Shown piece by piece: positions 11,294 through 25,900 of a stretch of 64,000 bases of DNA (within the stretch, counting starts at the first letter, position 1; every line of letters begins with the position of its first letter). The position numbers and the translations under genes were made by a program. The stretch comes from Methanobrevibacter sp. (GTDB lineage: Archaea > Methanobacteriota > Methanobacteria > Methanobacteriales > Methanobacteriaceae). Location of the stretch: NCBI GenBank assembly GCA_017652345.1, contig JAGCBE010000255.1, forward strand, positions 1-64,000, in the 5' to 3' direction. The notes beneath the pieces are model-generated. The model was not told the DNA's origin. It was given only the letters and a program-made list of their open reading frames with translations, and did no database searches.

Positions 11294-13152
11294 TGAAATT
11301 AAGAGTATATCAGGACGGGGGTGGATTAATTTACACCCCCTTTATTCCTGAACAAGCAGAAACATATGGTGCGCCAAAACAAAAATCCTCAGATGATAGT
11401 GAAGATGCAAAATTAGATCCTTTGGACAAAGAGTTACTTGGATTAATGAAAGACCAAAATCTTCTTCCAAGTGATATACAAATCATATATAATAGATTAA
11501 TTCAATTCCAGAGAAGATCTCAAAAGCTATCTAGTGTACCTGGATTTGGAGGTACAGATGCTTATCGTTCTGTAGTACCTGGTATGCTCCAGATAATGAA
11601 CCTAATGTCACAAGCAAAATATAATAAGCAAGCAGATGATGCTATTCTTAATAAAATGTTATCTGAAAATGCTGGTAATGAATTTGCTTTAGATGCTTAT
11701 GGTAGAATGTACGTTCAGGATAAAGAAGGAAATATAAGTAAAATTAACCCTTCTGAGTTTGATTCAAATAAACATTATGCACTATCCAATTCTCAACTTA
11801 TTTATATGCGTGAAAGAAATCCAGAACTTGCTTTTGATGGATACGTATTTGAAGATATGCGCAATATGGTTGGAATAACTTCTGTCGTAAAAGAAATTGA
11901 CAGAATAATTAAAGAATTTGGTAGTGAAGAAGGACAACGATATTTATCAAAAGAAGCAGCTCAAGCTTTCTTAGATTTAAATAGTCCTGAAGGAATGTAC
12001 AAATTATCTTTAAAACAACCTTCACAAGGATTGAAACAAGCTTGAAAAACTATTTGAGATCAGCTTCCAGCAAATATGCAAAATCTATTAAAAGTGAGAT
12101 CAATTGTAAGTGGAGACGGAAGTGAAATCAACTATATCCAAGATCTTGTGATGCATAATACAGACGTAAAACAGTCTATTGATTATGATGCACAGTTAAC
12201 AAAAGCTTCTGGTATAGATCCAGATGCAGGTTCTTCTGAAAAGTTAGTACAAGATACATACTTATATAGAATTGCATCATTAAATGGACCAAGACGTCAG
12301 GTTACAATTGCACCAAAAGGATCAAAAATTGCAGATACTGGATTAATGATTACCACAGGTATTGTAAATGGAGCTGTAGTTGATAATCAAGAAAAACGTT
12401 TAGGTAACATGTCTTTAGCTAGTATGTTACAAGAAGCAGAAGCAGTTAAAGCTGCAGATGCTAGTACAATTGTGCTTGGAAATAGAGTATTAAATCCTGG
12501 TGAGTATAATGGTATAATGTTTGATAGTAATCAAGAATGTAATACTGTTTTACTTCCATTTAAATATGATCGAGGTAGAATCGTTCCTGATTTTGATACA
12601 TTCGAAAAATTTAATGAATTACAGAGAGCAATATCTGGTAAATTCTCTATGCCTCAAACAGAGATAGATCGTATGGCAAGAGATTTGGGTTTAGATTCAA
12701 GTCAATATAATTACGATCCTTCTACAAATTCTTTAAATCTTACACAAACAACATATTTCTTATCGTTTGGTGCTATAGTTAGTGATAATGCAATAGATCT
12801 TTCAAAAGATGACAAACGATTCTTAGAACAATTAGATTCTTCCGAAAGTGATTTTTATAAGAAAGAATACGAAAACATGGTTAAATACGGAAGAGTTGAT
12901 AGAAAGAAATCTGATTTGAAAATTGGAGATTATAAAGATAATTTATTTAATAGGGCTAAATTCTATAGAGGTATGGTTTGAATGGCAATGCCAGATTCTT
13001 ACAGAGGTGCGCACTTATCAATGAATGAATATATTGATAGGTCAAATCTCAATAATTTTGGAAGACGTACCGAATTAAAACAGCAACAAAATGAAATTAG
13101 CAATGCTTATCAACAAGCATATGGCAATATAGGTGCATTTAACTATGAATAG
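11293..13152 (+). CDS. Virion protein preceding the RNA polymerase genes
   Basis: 619 residues, starting on the last base of the previous stop and ending TAG. The N-terminus MKLRVYQDGGGLIYTPFIPEQ carries the same lead motif as the gene at 6245. The rest is mixed helix and sheet with no domain I recognise. Three TGA codons are read as Trp. A GC-rich hairpin sits at codons 9-16. By position it is a component of, or chaperone for, the injected polymerase complex; nothing in the sequence proves this. Confidence 0.65.
11317..11340 (+). other. Terminator-like hairpin inside a coding region
   Basis: GGGGGTG (11317-11323) pairs with CACCCCC (11334-11340) around a 10-base loop, followed by TTTATT. 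It covers codons 9-16 of the 619-aa gene. It could attenuate transcription or slow ribosomes soon after the start. Confidence 0.55.
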
Positions 13153-16100
13153 ACAAAACGATTGATTTGCAGCAAACTTAAATCGTCCTGACTTTGGATT
13201 TGATCAAATGTTTGCAAGTGGAATAACTCCAGATAATACAACGTTAAGAGACAAAGACTATTATAAAAACATTCAGCAGGTAAAAGATGTTTTTACCGAT
13301 AAGGCTACCGGAGTATTTAATGAAGAACGGTTTAATGATTATTATGATGGTCTTTCTAGATCTTATAACGAGTTTTCTAGAACAAGTTTCGTTGATAACT
13401 GATTGAAGGGTATGGATACTTCTCCATATGATATCTTTTCAGACAAACCTGGTACCTTTGATAATACTGTTAGAATGATTAGACAGTCAGATCCTCAAAG
13501 GCACCAGATTGGTGTATCTGGTATTAACGTTGTTGGAGCTCCATCTTGAGATGAACGAGAAGTTGCACAAGAAAATTTTGTAAGGGACGAAAATGGAAAT
13601 AAGTTAGATTGAACACCGAATCAAAGAGGACTATGAGGAGCATTAACTGGACAGACGCTGGTAAAAGCGACTTATGATAAAGACGGATATTATGAAGAAA
13701 ACGGAAGACAAGTTTTCCACAGAAAAGGTGAATCAAAATACGATGAAAACGGAGATCCGTATTATGAATTACTTGGAAAACGATCCGTCTATGGTAAAGA
13801 TGTTCTTCACGTAAGTGATGTTATCACTAGAGACGATAGTTGAATTAATCAATTTGATGTATTTGATAGTGACTCTATTGATAAAAGTGTTGCAAAAACA
13901 ATAATTAAATCTGCTGCTCAAATTGGATTATTTGCAATTCCTTATGCTGGACCATATATTGGTGCAGTCAAAGCTGTGATGGATTTATCTTCAGTATTAC
14001 CAGTTGTTGGAAAAGCAATTGATGGAATTGTTACTGGAAATACATCTGATTCATTTGGACAATCAATGTCTAAATGAGAAGCGTTTATGTCTAGATTTGA
14101 TAAATCTCAGACTCAATACGCTAAAGAACATCAGTGATCGTTTGAGAACGTAGCAGATATGTTAAGTAGTTCAGCAGGTCAATTGTATTCACAAAGAGTG
14201 ATTGGTCAAATCCCTCTATTAGTTAAAAATTCTAAAAATCTAGCAGATTTACAAAAAATTGGACAACGTATATCGTTAGGATATATGGCATTAACTTCAG
14301 CTGAAGATTCTTATAGAACATTTAAAGATGCTGGTGCTAATGATACTGTTGCAGGATTGGGATTTCTTGCTACTGCAGCATCTTTATATGGTTTAATGAA
14401 TCAGGATTATTTTAAAGCTTGACTATTTAAAGATTCCAATCTTGGATTCGATCCAGAAATGCGTTTTGCAGTTAGAGAGTTTGCTCAGACCAAAGGAGCA
14501 GAATTAACAAAAGAACTTGGTTTAAATACAGGAAAACCAGTATCCAAAGAGGCTGCAGAAAACTTCTTAAAAAGATTTTGGATTGGATTAAAAGAATTTG
14601 GAACCAAATATAAAAGTAAAATTCCTACAGGTAAAGCCTATCCAACCACGCTCGCATTCGCAAATCATGCCTTAAATGAAGGTATAGAAGAAACAATGGA
14701 AGAAGCTGTTGGAGATGTATTTAAGGGAATTACTGAAGCAGCACAAGCTTTAGGATTTAATGTCACTGAAGATGGTACCGAAAAATTAGATTTTGGATGA
14801 TCACCTGAAGAAATTGCTAATCATTATTTAACTTCATTCGTTGGTGGTGCATTAGGTGGAGCTGTATTTGAAGGATTAACTAGATGGGAAAATTACTGAA
14901 AGAATGATTTTGGTAAGATCGATAATCTATTAGATACTCCTGCAAAACGTAGAATTCTTTGGTATATTTCCAATGGATATGGTGATCAATTACGTGCTGC
15001 ACTTGACAGAGAATACAAATTAGGTCACCTTGGTGATAAAAACTTGTCTTGGAACGGTCGTCAAACAGTAGATGCATCTGGAAAACCAATCTGAACTTTT
15101 GATGCTGCATCTGGACGTTCTCAGAATGATGAGATGTACGATGCAATAAAAAACGTAATTGACACAATTGAATATCAAGCCAGTTCTTTAGGTTTAATTT
15201 TATCCGATGATAGATTAAAACAACTTGCAATGCAAAGTGATGATATTATCAAAATAGCAGAAGATAATATGAAAGCTGCAGCACAAGCAGAAGGTTTATC
15301 ATTAGATGAATATAAAAGAAGACATCGCACTAGTTTAATGGAGCGTGTTATTACAGAAGCTGGTGCAGATGAAGCGATATTCAGTGATGCTTGGAAACTT
15401 AAAAATAGAATATTATCACTTCAAGGTCACATTGATGCAAGAGAATCTGATTTAAGAAATGTCCAAGATAATGAAAAATCAGATGCTGAAGCTAAAATTA
15501 AAAATGATCAAAGTATCAAAAAATGAAAAGAAGAATTAAAAGTTGCTCAAAAAGAATATAATGATCTTATTGAAGGTAAACGTTCTTCTGAATATATTGG
15601 TTTAGCTGCATTTACACATAACAATTTTCTTCGTAACATTTATTTATTAAGAGATGAAGAAGATCAAAGAAAGTTGGCAATGAACGATACTGCATTATAC
15701 GCTAGACTAAAATATAATGTAAATTTTGATACAATTCCTGATGGAAAAAATGAACTTCAGGATATGATTACTGAGGAGCAAAAAGTATTATCTAGAGCTG
15801 ATCGATTAGCTGCTATTAGAGAAGCATATAATATTCATCGTAGAGTAATTGAAACATTAGATCCAACTTTAAAAGCACTTGCGTCTGAATTAGAAGGATA
15901 TATAATGGATTCTGCTTTAGAGGATGTAACTATTTATGATTTCTATAATTCACAAATTGCAAAATTTGATACAAGAATTAAAGAATTAGAAGCACAGTTA
16001 CAAACTCTTGATCAAAATTCTGAAGAATACAATGTATTAAGTACAGAATTAGAAAAAGTAAGACAAAGTCAGAATTCAATGAAAACCGCAATTAGTAATT

Positions 16101-19100
16101 TAGATCCAGCGGTATTAAATAGAACAGTATCTGTCAATCCAGAAGCACAATCTTTTGCTGAAGGAACACCTGCAGGATTTGAAGTTCATGCTAATTTAAA
16201 CGAATTCGATATTCAAGATAGTCTTAAAGCATTAGAAGAATATTTTAATTATTTAAAATCAAACAAAATTGTTCTGGGATACACCAACCCAGTCTTCGGA
16301 AATGTAGTAAAAAACATCTTAGACGTATTTAAATTAAATGCAAATGAGATGATTGCTACATATAGTACTAGATCAAATCAAGAAGAGGATGCAATACATA
16401 TCGCTCAACAAATAAACAGTGTTGGATATGATTTTGATACAAAAACAGTAAGCGATTCATTTGCTGAAACTATGGATGGAGTCGCTGATGCTGAAAATAA
16501 AGCTGCTGCTTTTAATTTATTACCGATTTATAAAGCAAAACGCTTAAGAGCATTACAAGCAAAATTAGCATACACTCAATCTTTAACCGATGAAGAACAA
16601 GCTTGACTTGATCTAAATAGTAATATTTCTGAAGACGAAATATCTAAATATGTAGACCAAGATGGAAATATTGTTGATGCAGACGTATTAAGATTAATAG
16701 ATGCAGAAGATACATTTGCATCAATGACAACAAATTTCTTTGCTCAGAATTCACCTCAAGTAAAACAACTATTAGGAATGATAAGTAGTTTTGTTGATGC
16801 AATGCAAAACGACTTAGCAAACTGGGATGAAAAACTTCAGGAATTAAAAGACTATGTATTAAACAAGATCGTAGATCCAGATCTTAAAAAACAAATAGAT
16901 CAAAATTTATTTGGATTACTTGAAGGTGTTGGTGAAAAACTAAAAGCTATTAAAGAATTAGAGTCTGAAATAAAACCTTCTCACATAACTGACCTAATGG
17001 CAAACATTACCATAATGCTTGGAGAAGACGAAATACCTGTATTAGACTTCTTACGTGATGAAATAAAATATAATAGATCACAGGAAGCACTAAACAAGTA
17101 TGTTATGAATCCAAAATCTGAAAAACAAGTTAGACGTGTAAAAGACCTTATTCCAGTAATAAAAGCAGTTATTGAAAGTATGGGTCTAGGAGGATTCAAC
17201 GATACAATAAATACGTATCGTCAAAAAGAAGGACTTGATGACTTTATAGTTTTAGATGATCAAAAAATAGCACTTTATAATAGAGAATTATCTTATATTG
17301 AAAGTCGTATAAACACACTTCTTGGAATTAGCGATAGTCATACTGAATCCAATGCAGAAAAACAAGTAGAAGTACAGTTGAATATGCGTCCAAAATATAT
17401 GAGGCGCTTTATTGGAAATGTAAAAGAACCTACGTTAGTAAAAGGTTTACATGATGCATTTGGAATAGATACTGACGATCTATGAGCAAAAGCAATTGCA
17501 GATACAACAGTTGATGTTAATAACGTAACCAGAGAAAATTATAAAGATTATTTTGCAGCAGTAAGACGCTGAGAAAAATTAGTTTATGATGAATTTGTAT
17601 CTAAAACTAAAACTTTAGCTCCAGATGAAATTGGTAAAAAATTAGGAGAAGCATTTTCTAATTTAGATAACAATGCTGGAGTTTACGATGCTGATGAAAA
17701 TACAGAAGTTACTGATTTAGCTGCAGCTTTATATTTCTTAAGTGTTATAGGATACGATCCTGATCAATATCACGCTTTATATAAATCTAAATTAGATAGA
17801 AATGAAGATTATCCATTTGACAATCAAGAAATGGTTATCAGAATGGGATTTGCAACAGTACAAAATCCAGCAATATACAATAGTTTAATAAAACAGATAA
17901 AAGTACCTAATAAAAATAAGAGTACTTATATCAGCAGTATGCCTGTTTTAGATTCTTTACTTGCTATATTAGGAGGAAACGGTACTGGAAAAAGCAAACT
18001 TGTTTCTAAAAAAATAATAGATTTACTTAAAGCTACTGGTAAAAATATAGACGTTATAGCAACTACTACTGATCCAGGAAGACTTTCTGAAATGAAAGAT
18101 GAACTTTCTATAGAAAGTGATTCAAAAACAGTACTTTCTTCTAAATTATTAAAAGACTTATTTGGAAAAGAACTTGGACCAGAAGATTATGTTGATTCAA
18201 ATAAAGATGGACATCCATGTCAACTATCTGAACAAACATTAAAGAAGGTAAAAAGTTCAATATTAAAAGGTCTTTATAATGATAATTCTGATATTAAAGT
18301 ATTAGCATTAGATGAAGGTACGTTTGAATCAGAAGCTGAATTACAAGTATTATGTGAGGCTGCAAAACAATCTGGAGTATTCATTTTATTAACTGGTGAT
18401 CTAAATCAGCAGTACGCTCTTAGAAAATATAAGAACGGTGATGAAACATTAGTGTCAACAAGTGGATTGGAAGATTGTATATATGGTGCTACACCTATGT
18501 TAACTACATCCATGCGTGCTTCAAATGAAGGAATGTTTGTAGATACACAATTATTTAACATTGAATTAAATAAAGCAGTAAATACAGTAAAATCCAATCC
18601 TTCAATAGCTACAGATGATGTAATTAGACCAGATGCACATCTTTCTATAAATTTACAATATCATGAAACACCAACTGGATTCTTTGGAATGAAAGTAGTT
18701 GATGACATTAAAGAATATGTAACAAAATTCGATAATTTCACTAAGCTTAATTCTAAAAAGCCAAATGTTGTAATAATCACAGATTCTGATAAATACGACG
18801 CATTACAAAATGATAATGTGATTGTACTTCGTCCAGAAGCAGTTCAGGGTAGAGAATTTGAATATGCTGTAATTGATGTTGATTTATCTGAAGACATTTA
18901 CGAACCAAAATTTACTAGATTAAAAGCTATAAATACATGATTATCTAGAGCTAGAAATGGTTCCGTAATAGCAAATAAACCAAGATTAAATGAAGTTGGT
19001 TCATTTGAAATTTCTTCATCAGATGTTCCTGGTGCATCACGTTCTATTGATTCTAAAAACGATAGACCTGAGGAATTAGAAGCTTATAAAGACTGAGTTG

Positions 19101-22100
19101 ATGATTTATATAGTGATGTAGGAACACCTGCCGCTCCATCTACAAATCCGTCTGGTGGAACTACCGGTGGAGGAACTTCTCAAGGTGGTGCTAGTAAATC
19201 TGGATCAAGATTTGTTGCAGGAGCACACACTACAACTGGAACAAACGTAGAAGAAGAAATTAAAAATGTAATAGACGAAGTCTTAAACGGAACTGGAAAT
19301 AGTGACGGATATAAAGACGAAGATAATTATAGAGCTCATACAGCGGCTTTATCTGAAGATAGTGATCGACCTGACTTCTATTCATTGGAAGCATTTTATA
19401 GATGATTAAATTCAAATGAAGCTGATAAAGTTTTGTTCAGTGGAGCTAAAGGAACACTAATTCCAGCAGATGCTTCTGATGAACAAAAAGAAAATTTCAA
19501 AACATTTGTACAAACTGTAGTTTACGCATTAGCTTCTAGTAAGTCTGCAGATGATTCTATATCTGACAAACAAATAGCTAGAGACACCTTAAATGAAAAA
19601 CGTGAACAGTTAGAAACATTATTAAATGGAATTAATGATGATGTAAAACAAGTATTAGATTTATTAATTGACGGATTATCCGATGAAAATGATGCATTTG
19701 CTGTTTATAAAGTTGATCCGAATCCAGATAAAAGAACATCTTTTATTCAATTTGTATTTGGAAACGAAAATAAAGCGTATGTAATCCCTATGGGAAATAT
19801 TAGATTAGCTGGACAACCTTCAATTTATAATGATATCACATTCAATCAAAGTATTCCATTAAGTTTAATTTCTAGTAAAGGTCGCGTACATTTACCATTA
19901 AGTAGATTTAGTAAAAAATTCCACTTAAATACACATGGTGGTGTATTTGTACCGATTACTCCTGAATCAGACTTTTCTGATGAAATGAGTGATGCTGCTC
20001 ACCTATTCTACAATAGTAAGGGTCGTTTCTATAATATGTGAGATCTAGATATACAAACGCTTGATGATGAATCTTCAGCAAAACAGTTCTTTAGTAGAAA
20101 ATACGATGATTCTAATAGACTGTTAGATTTTACACAATCTTCTGGGAATGGAGAAACTCGTAGAATAAAAGGTACTCACCGTGTTATAAGCTTTGAAAAG
20201 TACATTGAAATAGAAAATGCTGTTCAAACAATAATGCGTGGACAAGATACTGAAGCAATAAAGGCTGCGAAGAAAGTATTAAAAGAAGAATTTGGAAATC
20301 ATTTGACAGATAATGATATTGAATTACTTCAAACCGATGCCAATTATTACGATCCAAAAAGTAATATAGAACATAATGCTTCTAAACGTGCAGTACAACG
20401 AAAAGTTGATTTATTGAACTGAGTTGCAAGAGGAAATCTATCTTCGGCTTTATTAAGACTATCAATGGATTGGTGAAGTTCAGAAGACCAAGACGAAAAA
20501 GAATTTGGTGGAGGTTTTCTGTCAAACTTTATTACAGAATTCTTATTAGACGGTAGTACATCTAAGACTTACAAAAATGCAGAAGGTTCTGATTATCTTA
20601 ATGGATTCAAAATAAACTTCGAGGGTGTTTCTACTAATGATATAAAGAGACGAGGTTCTTTATTCGTATCTGTTAATGGTGATGGTGAACTAGTAATAGA
20701 AGCCGCTTTCAATAGAATGGCTTCTAGTCCAGCTTGAAGATTAAATACTGGTTTAAAAGCAAAGAATTATTTAGATGCATCTGTTGGATATAATATTGCA
20801 AGAATGGTTCATGATATTCTAAAAAGAATTCAAGAAGAGCCAGATTCATATTTATCTCAACTAGCATTAATGCGTAAAGTAGGAGATGAAAAAGTAGCAT
20901 TATTAAGTGAAATCGATAATCTTGACGGTTCAACAGATAGTTTAGATTATATTCATTCTATATTTGCTGACGGAACAATTTCCATACTACCAGCAAAACG
21001 TTATCATAAAATAGCTAAATCTGATTCTGAAGAAGAATTAAGATACTATAATATTTATGATAGTGAATTAGTTGCTATGGTTCCTCCAATTTCAAGTGTA
21101 TTTAGCAAAGTTGATAATTGGTTAAGAAACGACGATGTCTTTAAATATGGAATGTATGCATCTGAATATGTTGGAGATTATGATAGAAATAATGATGATA
21201 GTGAATTTGTATTAAAAGAAGTAGACGATACATATTTAACAGATACTGCAGACGCAATGCTTCCTGCATACGATGTAACTGTTGGAGATGATGAAACAAG
21301 ATCAAACGTATTAAAAACGATAAATGATCTTGGAGATAATAATCCTAATACACAATCAGATATCGTTGTTGAAGTCAAATCTTACGATAATTATGATGAA
21401 TTTGTACTAAACAAGCCTGTCAAAATTAATAAGCAAATATTAAATGAATTAACTAATAATGTAGGCGATGTATTTAAAACTTCAAATGAACCTAGTATCG
21501 TAAAAATAAGAATTGAAAACGGAACAGTAAAACTAAGATTATCTGATGGTAGTTTATTTGCTATTGGTAATGTTTCAAGATCAGAAATAAAATCGTGATT
21601 AAATAAACTAGGAGCTCAAATAAATGATACTACAGAAGAATCAATTGTTTCCAATGAAGATGGATATGCAATCAGATGAAATGGAAAGAATTTAACATTA
21701 TTTAATAGTAATAACTCAAAAAATCCAACACTTAATTTAATTGGAATTCAAACAACACCTGATGGATACGTATTAGTTGCATTGTCGAACGAAGGTGTTA
21801 CAAAGTTATCTATATCTCAGGATATAATAAATACGTTAGATCCTAAAATCCAATCCAAACTAAATGATGAAATGTCCAATGTTAGAAAGTTTGGCGAATA
21901 TGTAATGTCAGATCCATTTGGTCATTATTACTATTCAAACAACGATTTAATTTTTATAGAAAGTGGAAGTAATAATCCAGCATATGGTGTTATTGTAGAG
22001 TTTGGAAAGAACGAAATAGTATTTGCTGATGGTACAGTTATAAGTAAGGATTCTGAATATGAATTATATACAAAATTAAAAGAATTAGCAAAACCGGTTA

Positions 22101-22942
22101 CAATAGAATCTGATGCAACAGTTACTTCTTACGGAAATAATTATTCTATACAAGGTGTATTACTATCAACCGATTGAATAAATAACAATTGTAATTTAAA
22201 TGGAATTTTAATGAATTCAGATACAGTGACATTGTTGTTACTGAATGATAATGAAATTCAAGTGAAAGATGGAGATAATAATTTAACACTTCTTTTAAAT
22301 AAGAATGGTAAAAAATGATTCAAGTCTTGATTAAAGCTAAAAAATATAATTGCTGGAAAAGACAACATTTTAAAATTATTAGAAAATCCAGACTTAAAAC
22401 TTGTAAGTTCTGAATTATCTGAATTAATTAATGAAAATCCAGAGAATTTAATAGAAGCAATAAATCAACTATTGTTCAACAGAGCTAAAGATTTAAACAA
22501 AGTATTTAAAGTAGACGATTCTTTAAAACTTTCTGAAAGTAGAAGTAAAGAAAGTCTTGCGTGATTAGCGTTACATAAAGAATTGAAGAAAGTCTATGAC
22601 AATTACGAAGTTGAATCATTAGAAGTAACGGGATCTATCCATAAATATTTAGTTAGTATTAAAACTGATAATAACAACGTTGTTCAAGAATGAAATGTTG
22701 ACGATAAAACATATAAAGTGAGTATGTTAGAAAGTTCCAATACTGAAGCAGAAAACAATATTAGAAAAACTATCGATGCTATTCAGGACAATGATGCTAA
22801 AACTCAGTTATTGAAATATCTTGAATCACATTTAATGAATGTTGATCCATCAAATGAATTTATGGATTGGTACTTTGTTAATGTAGAACAATACGAAGAT
22901 TTAATTAATGAAATTGATAAACTTCCTAAAAAGGCTTGTTAA
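13145..22942 (+). CDS. Giant virion protein with SF1 helicase-like domain (RNA polymerase complex)
   Basis: 3265 residues, many in-frame TGA. It overlaps the previous TAG by 8 bases. Residues about 250-420 are hydrophobic (AIPYAGPYIGAVKAVMDL), and about 850-1000 are charged coiled coil. A P-loop GGNGTGKS lies at 1610-1617, a Walker B-like LALDEGT with D1723-E1724, then LLTGDLNQQY. Downstream are VQGREFEYAVIDVDL and WLSRARNG, matching motifs III, V and VI of UvrD/Pif1-type SF1 helicases. A Gly/Ser/Thr linker follows near 2000. The gene adjoins the polymerase gene in the same frame (TAA then ATG). Likely role: unwinding or remodelling DNA with the injected polymerase, inferred from motif and context. 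Confidence 0.8.
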
Positions 22943-22954
22943 ATGGCAGATTGT
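22936..22954 (+). repeat. Gene-junction direct repeat, copy 1
   Basis: TTGTTAAATGGCAGATTGT spans the stop of the helicase-domain gene and the start of the polymerase gene. It encodes Cys-stop then MADC. It matches 33199-33217 at 18 of 19 positions. Confidence 0.85.
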
Positions 22955-25900
22955 AGAACTAAATATATTCCAGAACAGCACTATAATACTGTAAGAATGA
23001 AAGTTTTTAATCACTTACGTTCTGGATTTGACTATGAAAATTGATTAGATCAAGATAGTGGTTTCTCTCCAGAAGACGTAGAGGATTTAAAAATAGCAAT
23101 TAAGAAACTCATTGGAGATACAGACGAAAGTAGGGCTCGGGCAATGGATATTATACTTGGTAAAGAACTTGGAATCGAGGGTGCTTTTGGCCCTCGGTTT
23201 CAAGTCGGCCAAGCAAAACAATCAAATACTCCCGCAACTATTGTTGTAGAAAGTACTCCTTTATCAGAAAAAAGAACGGAACAATTGGGAATAAAAGGAG
23301 CTTTCTTAACAGAAACTACTCTTAACAATCCTATTGCTGCATATGGTAACATGGTTTCGGAATTTAGAAAAAGACTTGTAGAATCAATTTTATATGATCC
23401 TAATGAAAAGACTTTACTAAATCCAGATTATGTAATAGATCCATTGTCTAAAATGGATTTATTAAATAAACGTTTATTTGACTACAAAGTTGAATTAATG
23501 AATAAACTCTATGAAAAACTTCATGGAGTAAATAACTATTTTTCTGAGTTTAGTACAGATGCCGAATTTACACAAGCTATTAATACACTATTAGCAGAAT
23601 ATCAAAATAAAAAACAGGCAATTGATCCAGACGGAAGCTTATTTGCAACTTACATGATATTAAAGAATTTCAACGATTTAGTAGAAACAGAATTCAAAAA
23701 TGTCATTCGTGTAAAAAGAAAATATAAAGACAGTGTTGAATCTGGACCTAACATGTATGAATACATGGGAGGAAAAGTTGAATACGATTCTTCATGGGGT
23801 GATGAATACGCAGATGCTTCTGATTACTCTGGAGCCGTTGTTAAACAATTATTAGAATATTTTCACGGAAGAACCTTGGTTAAAAATCCAGATGGTACAT
23901 CTGAGTGAAAAGATACTGATAAATCTATTGGATTTGCAACATTTAGTAATTTAATGACTCGTGTAAAAGAATGAGCAGACGTATTTCCGTACGGTAATCC
24001 AAGAGCTACTAAAATTAAAAATACTTTACACGGAGATATTAATTCTGACTGGAGTTGGTTAATAGAAGAATTTATAAAGGATAATAAACTCGAATTAACT
24101 ACTGATGAAATTGCAGCTCTTCGTGGAATTCAACAACACTTGATGTCAAGTCCAAAACTAAAAAGAATATTTATTAATCAAGCTAAGAAAACAGTTCGTT
24201 ATAGATATCTTACTGTAAAACCTAAATATAATAGTGCTACACGTAAAATAGAAATGACTACAACTGAATTAACTGATAGATTAGTTGATATTCAAAACTT
24301 CAGATTCCAAGGAAACATAAAAAATGCTGTATTTAGATTTAAGTCAGATCCGGTACAGTATAATAATATGTTAAGTCATCTGAAAATAAACGTTCAAAAA
24401 GATAAAATAATCCTTTCTGATCTATTAGCAAATGGTGATAATTTTGTAATAAATATAAAATTAGACCAAAAAGGAAGAAACAAATATCAATTTGAAGTTG
24501 GAACATCAGGAAAACCTGATTTAGATCCTTCTAAAGTAACAAACCTAATTCGTACTGTATTGGGTGTTCCCATTCCAAGTGATGTAAACGAATATGTAAA
24601 AACAATGCATGTTCCAGATTTATTCTCAATTTTTATAAAACCGTTAGCATTAACTCTATACGCTTCTAGTGATTTTGTAAAAATGAATTCTGATAAATCT
24701 AGTCCTATTTACTTCGATAATGATATATTAGTAACATTCCCTTATACAACAGATTGCGATTTAGGTGCAAGATTAATGAGTAAAATCTATGGAACAACAG
24801 ATACTAATGTTATTCGTAATGAAGATGGAAATGCATTACCTAGCTATCAAATAACATCATCTGTTTATGAAGTAAAAGAGTTTATTCATTCTTTACAAAC
24901 TCAAAGTAAATTACGTAGTGGATTACATGATGGAAGTGCACGTAGAAATAATACATTTGCACAAGACATCTTAGTAAGAAGACATCCTAATGCAAAGAAA
25001 ACTCCTATTGGAAATATTTATACTAGAGGTGACGTAAAACGAAACGATAGTACAAAAGGATCTAATCAATTAACTTCGAAAGAAGTTTATCATCTAGAAT
25101 TAATTGAAAACTTCTTAAAGAGGTTAAGGGATGGAAAATCAATTATTTTACAGCCTATTACATATTCTGATAAAAAGACACACTTCTTAATTGAATACAA
25201 TATTGATTCAATTACTACTTTTGCTGGAGATAATTTAAGTGATGTTATCCATGCGTTAATAAGTACATCTGAATCTGAGAGAATGGTTGCTCAAGTTAGA
25301 ATGTTAGATGAGATTCGTCAAAATAGAGGAATATTTGTCAAGAATCAATTAATTGATATAATGTCTAGATATCAACGAGCATTCTCATTAAATAATGATT
25401 CTAACTGGGTACCTGTTTCAGGAAACATTACTACTGATGCATTAAAGCATAATATAAATTATCTACGTAAATTATTATCTGGAATAACTAGTAAACAACA
25501 GTTACGTGATGCATTTAAAGATGTTGATTTAAATGAATCCTTAGATTTTTCTGAATATAAAATTTCAGATGAACAAAAAGGTTATGATTTAAATACAACT
25601 CTTTTACATGAAGCTGAAATGTATTTATTTGATAAAGACTCTTTCAATAGATATTGGGCTGGACAAAAGGTTCAATTAGCAAAAAGTTTAAGTCATGTAA
25701 AATATAAATTTGATGCATTTTTCGATGGTAGTTTAACTTCAGAACTTAATTCTTGAGCAGATGCTTTAGGTGATGGATGAGTTGATGAAACTGGCAGAAC
25801 AATGAAAGCTTATCGTGCATTTGATGAAACTGGTAATGAAACATTAGATTTAAATAATGCATTTAGAGTAGAACTACATCCTATTATTGAAGCATATATG

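Noticed and set aside
22930..22950. Frameshift or sequencing error between two giant genes
   Set aside because: Both genes are in the same frame, so the TAA is a plain stop and the same arrangement recurs at 33203.
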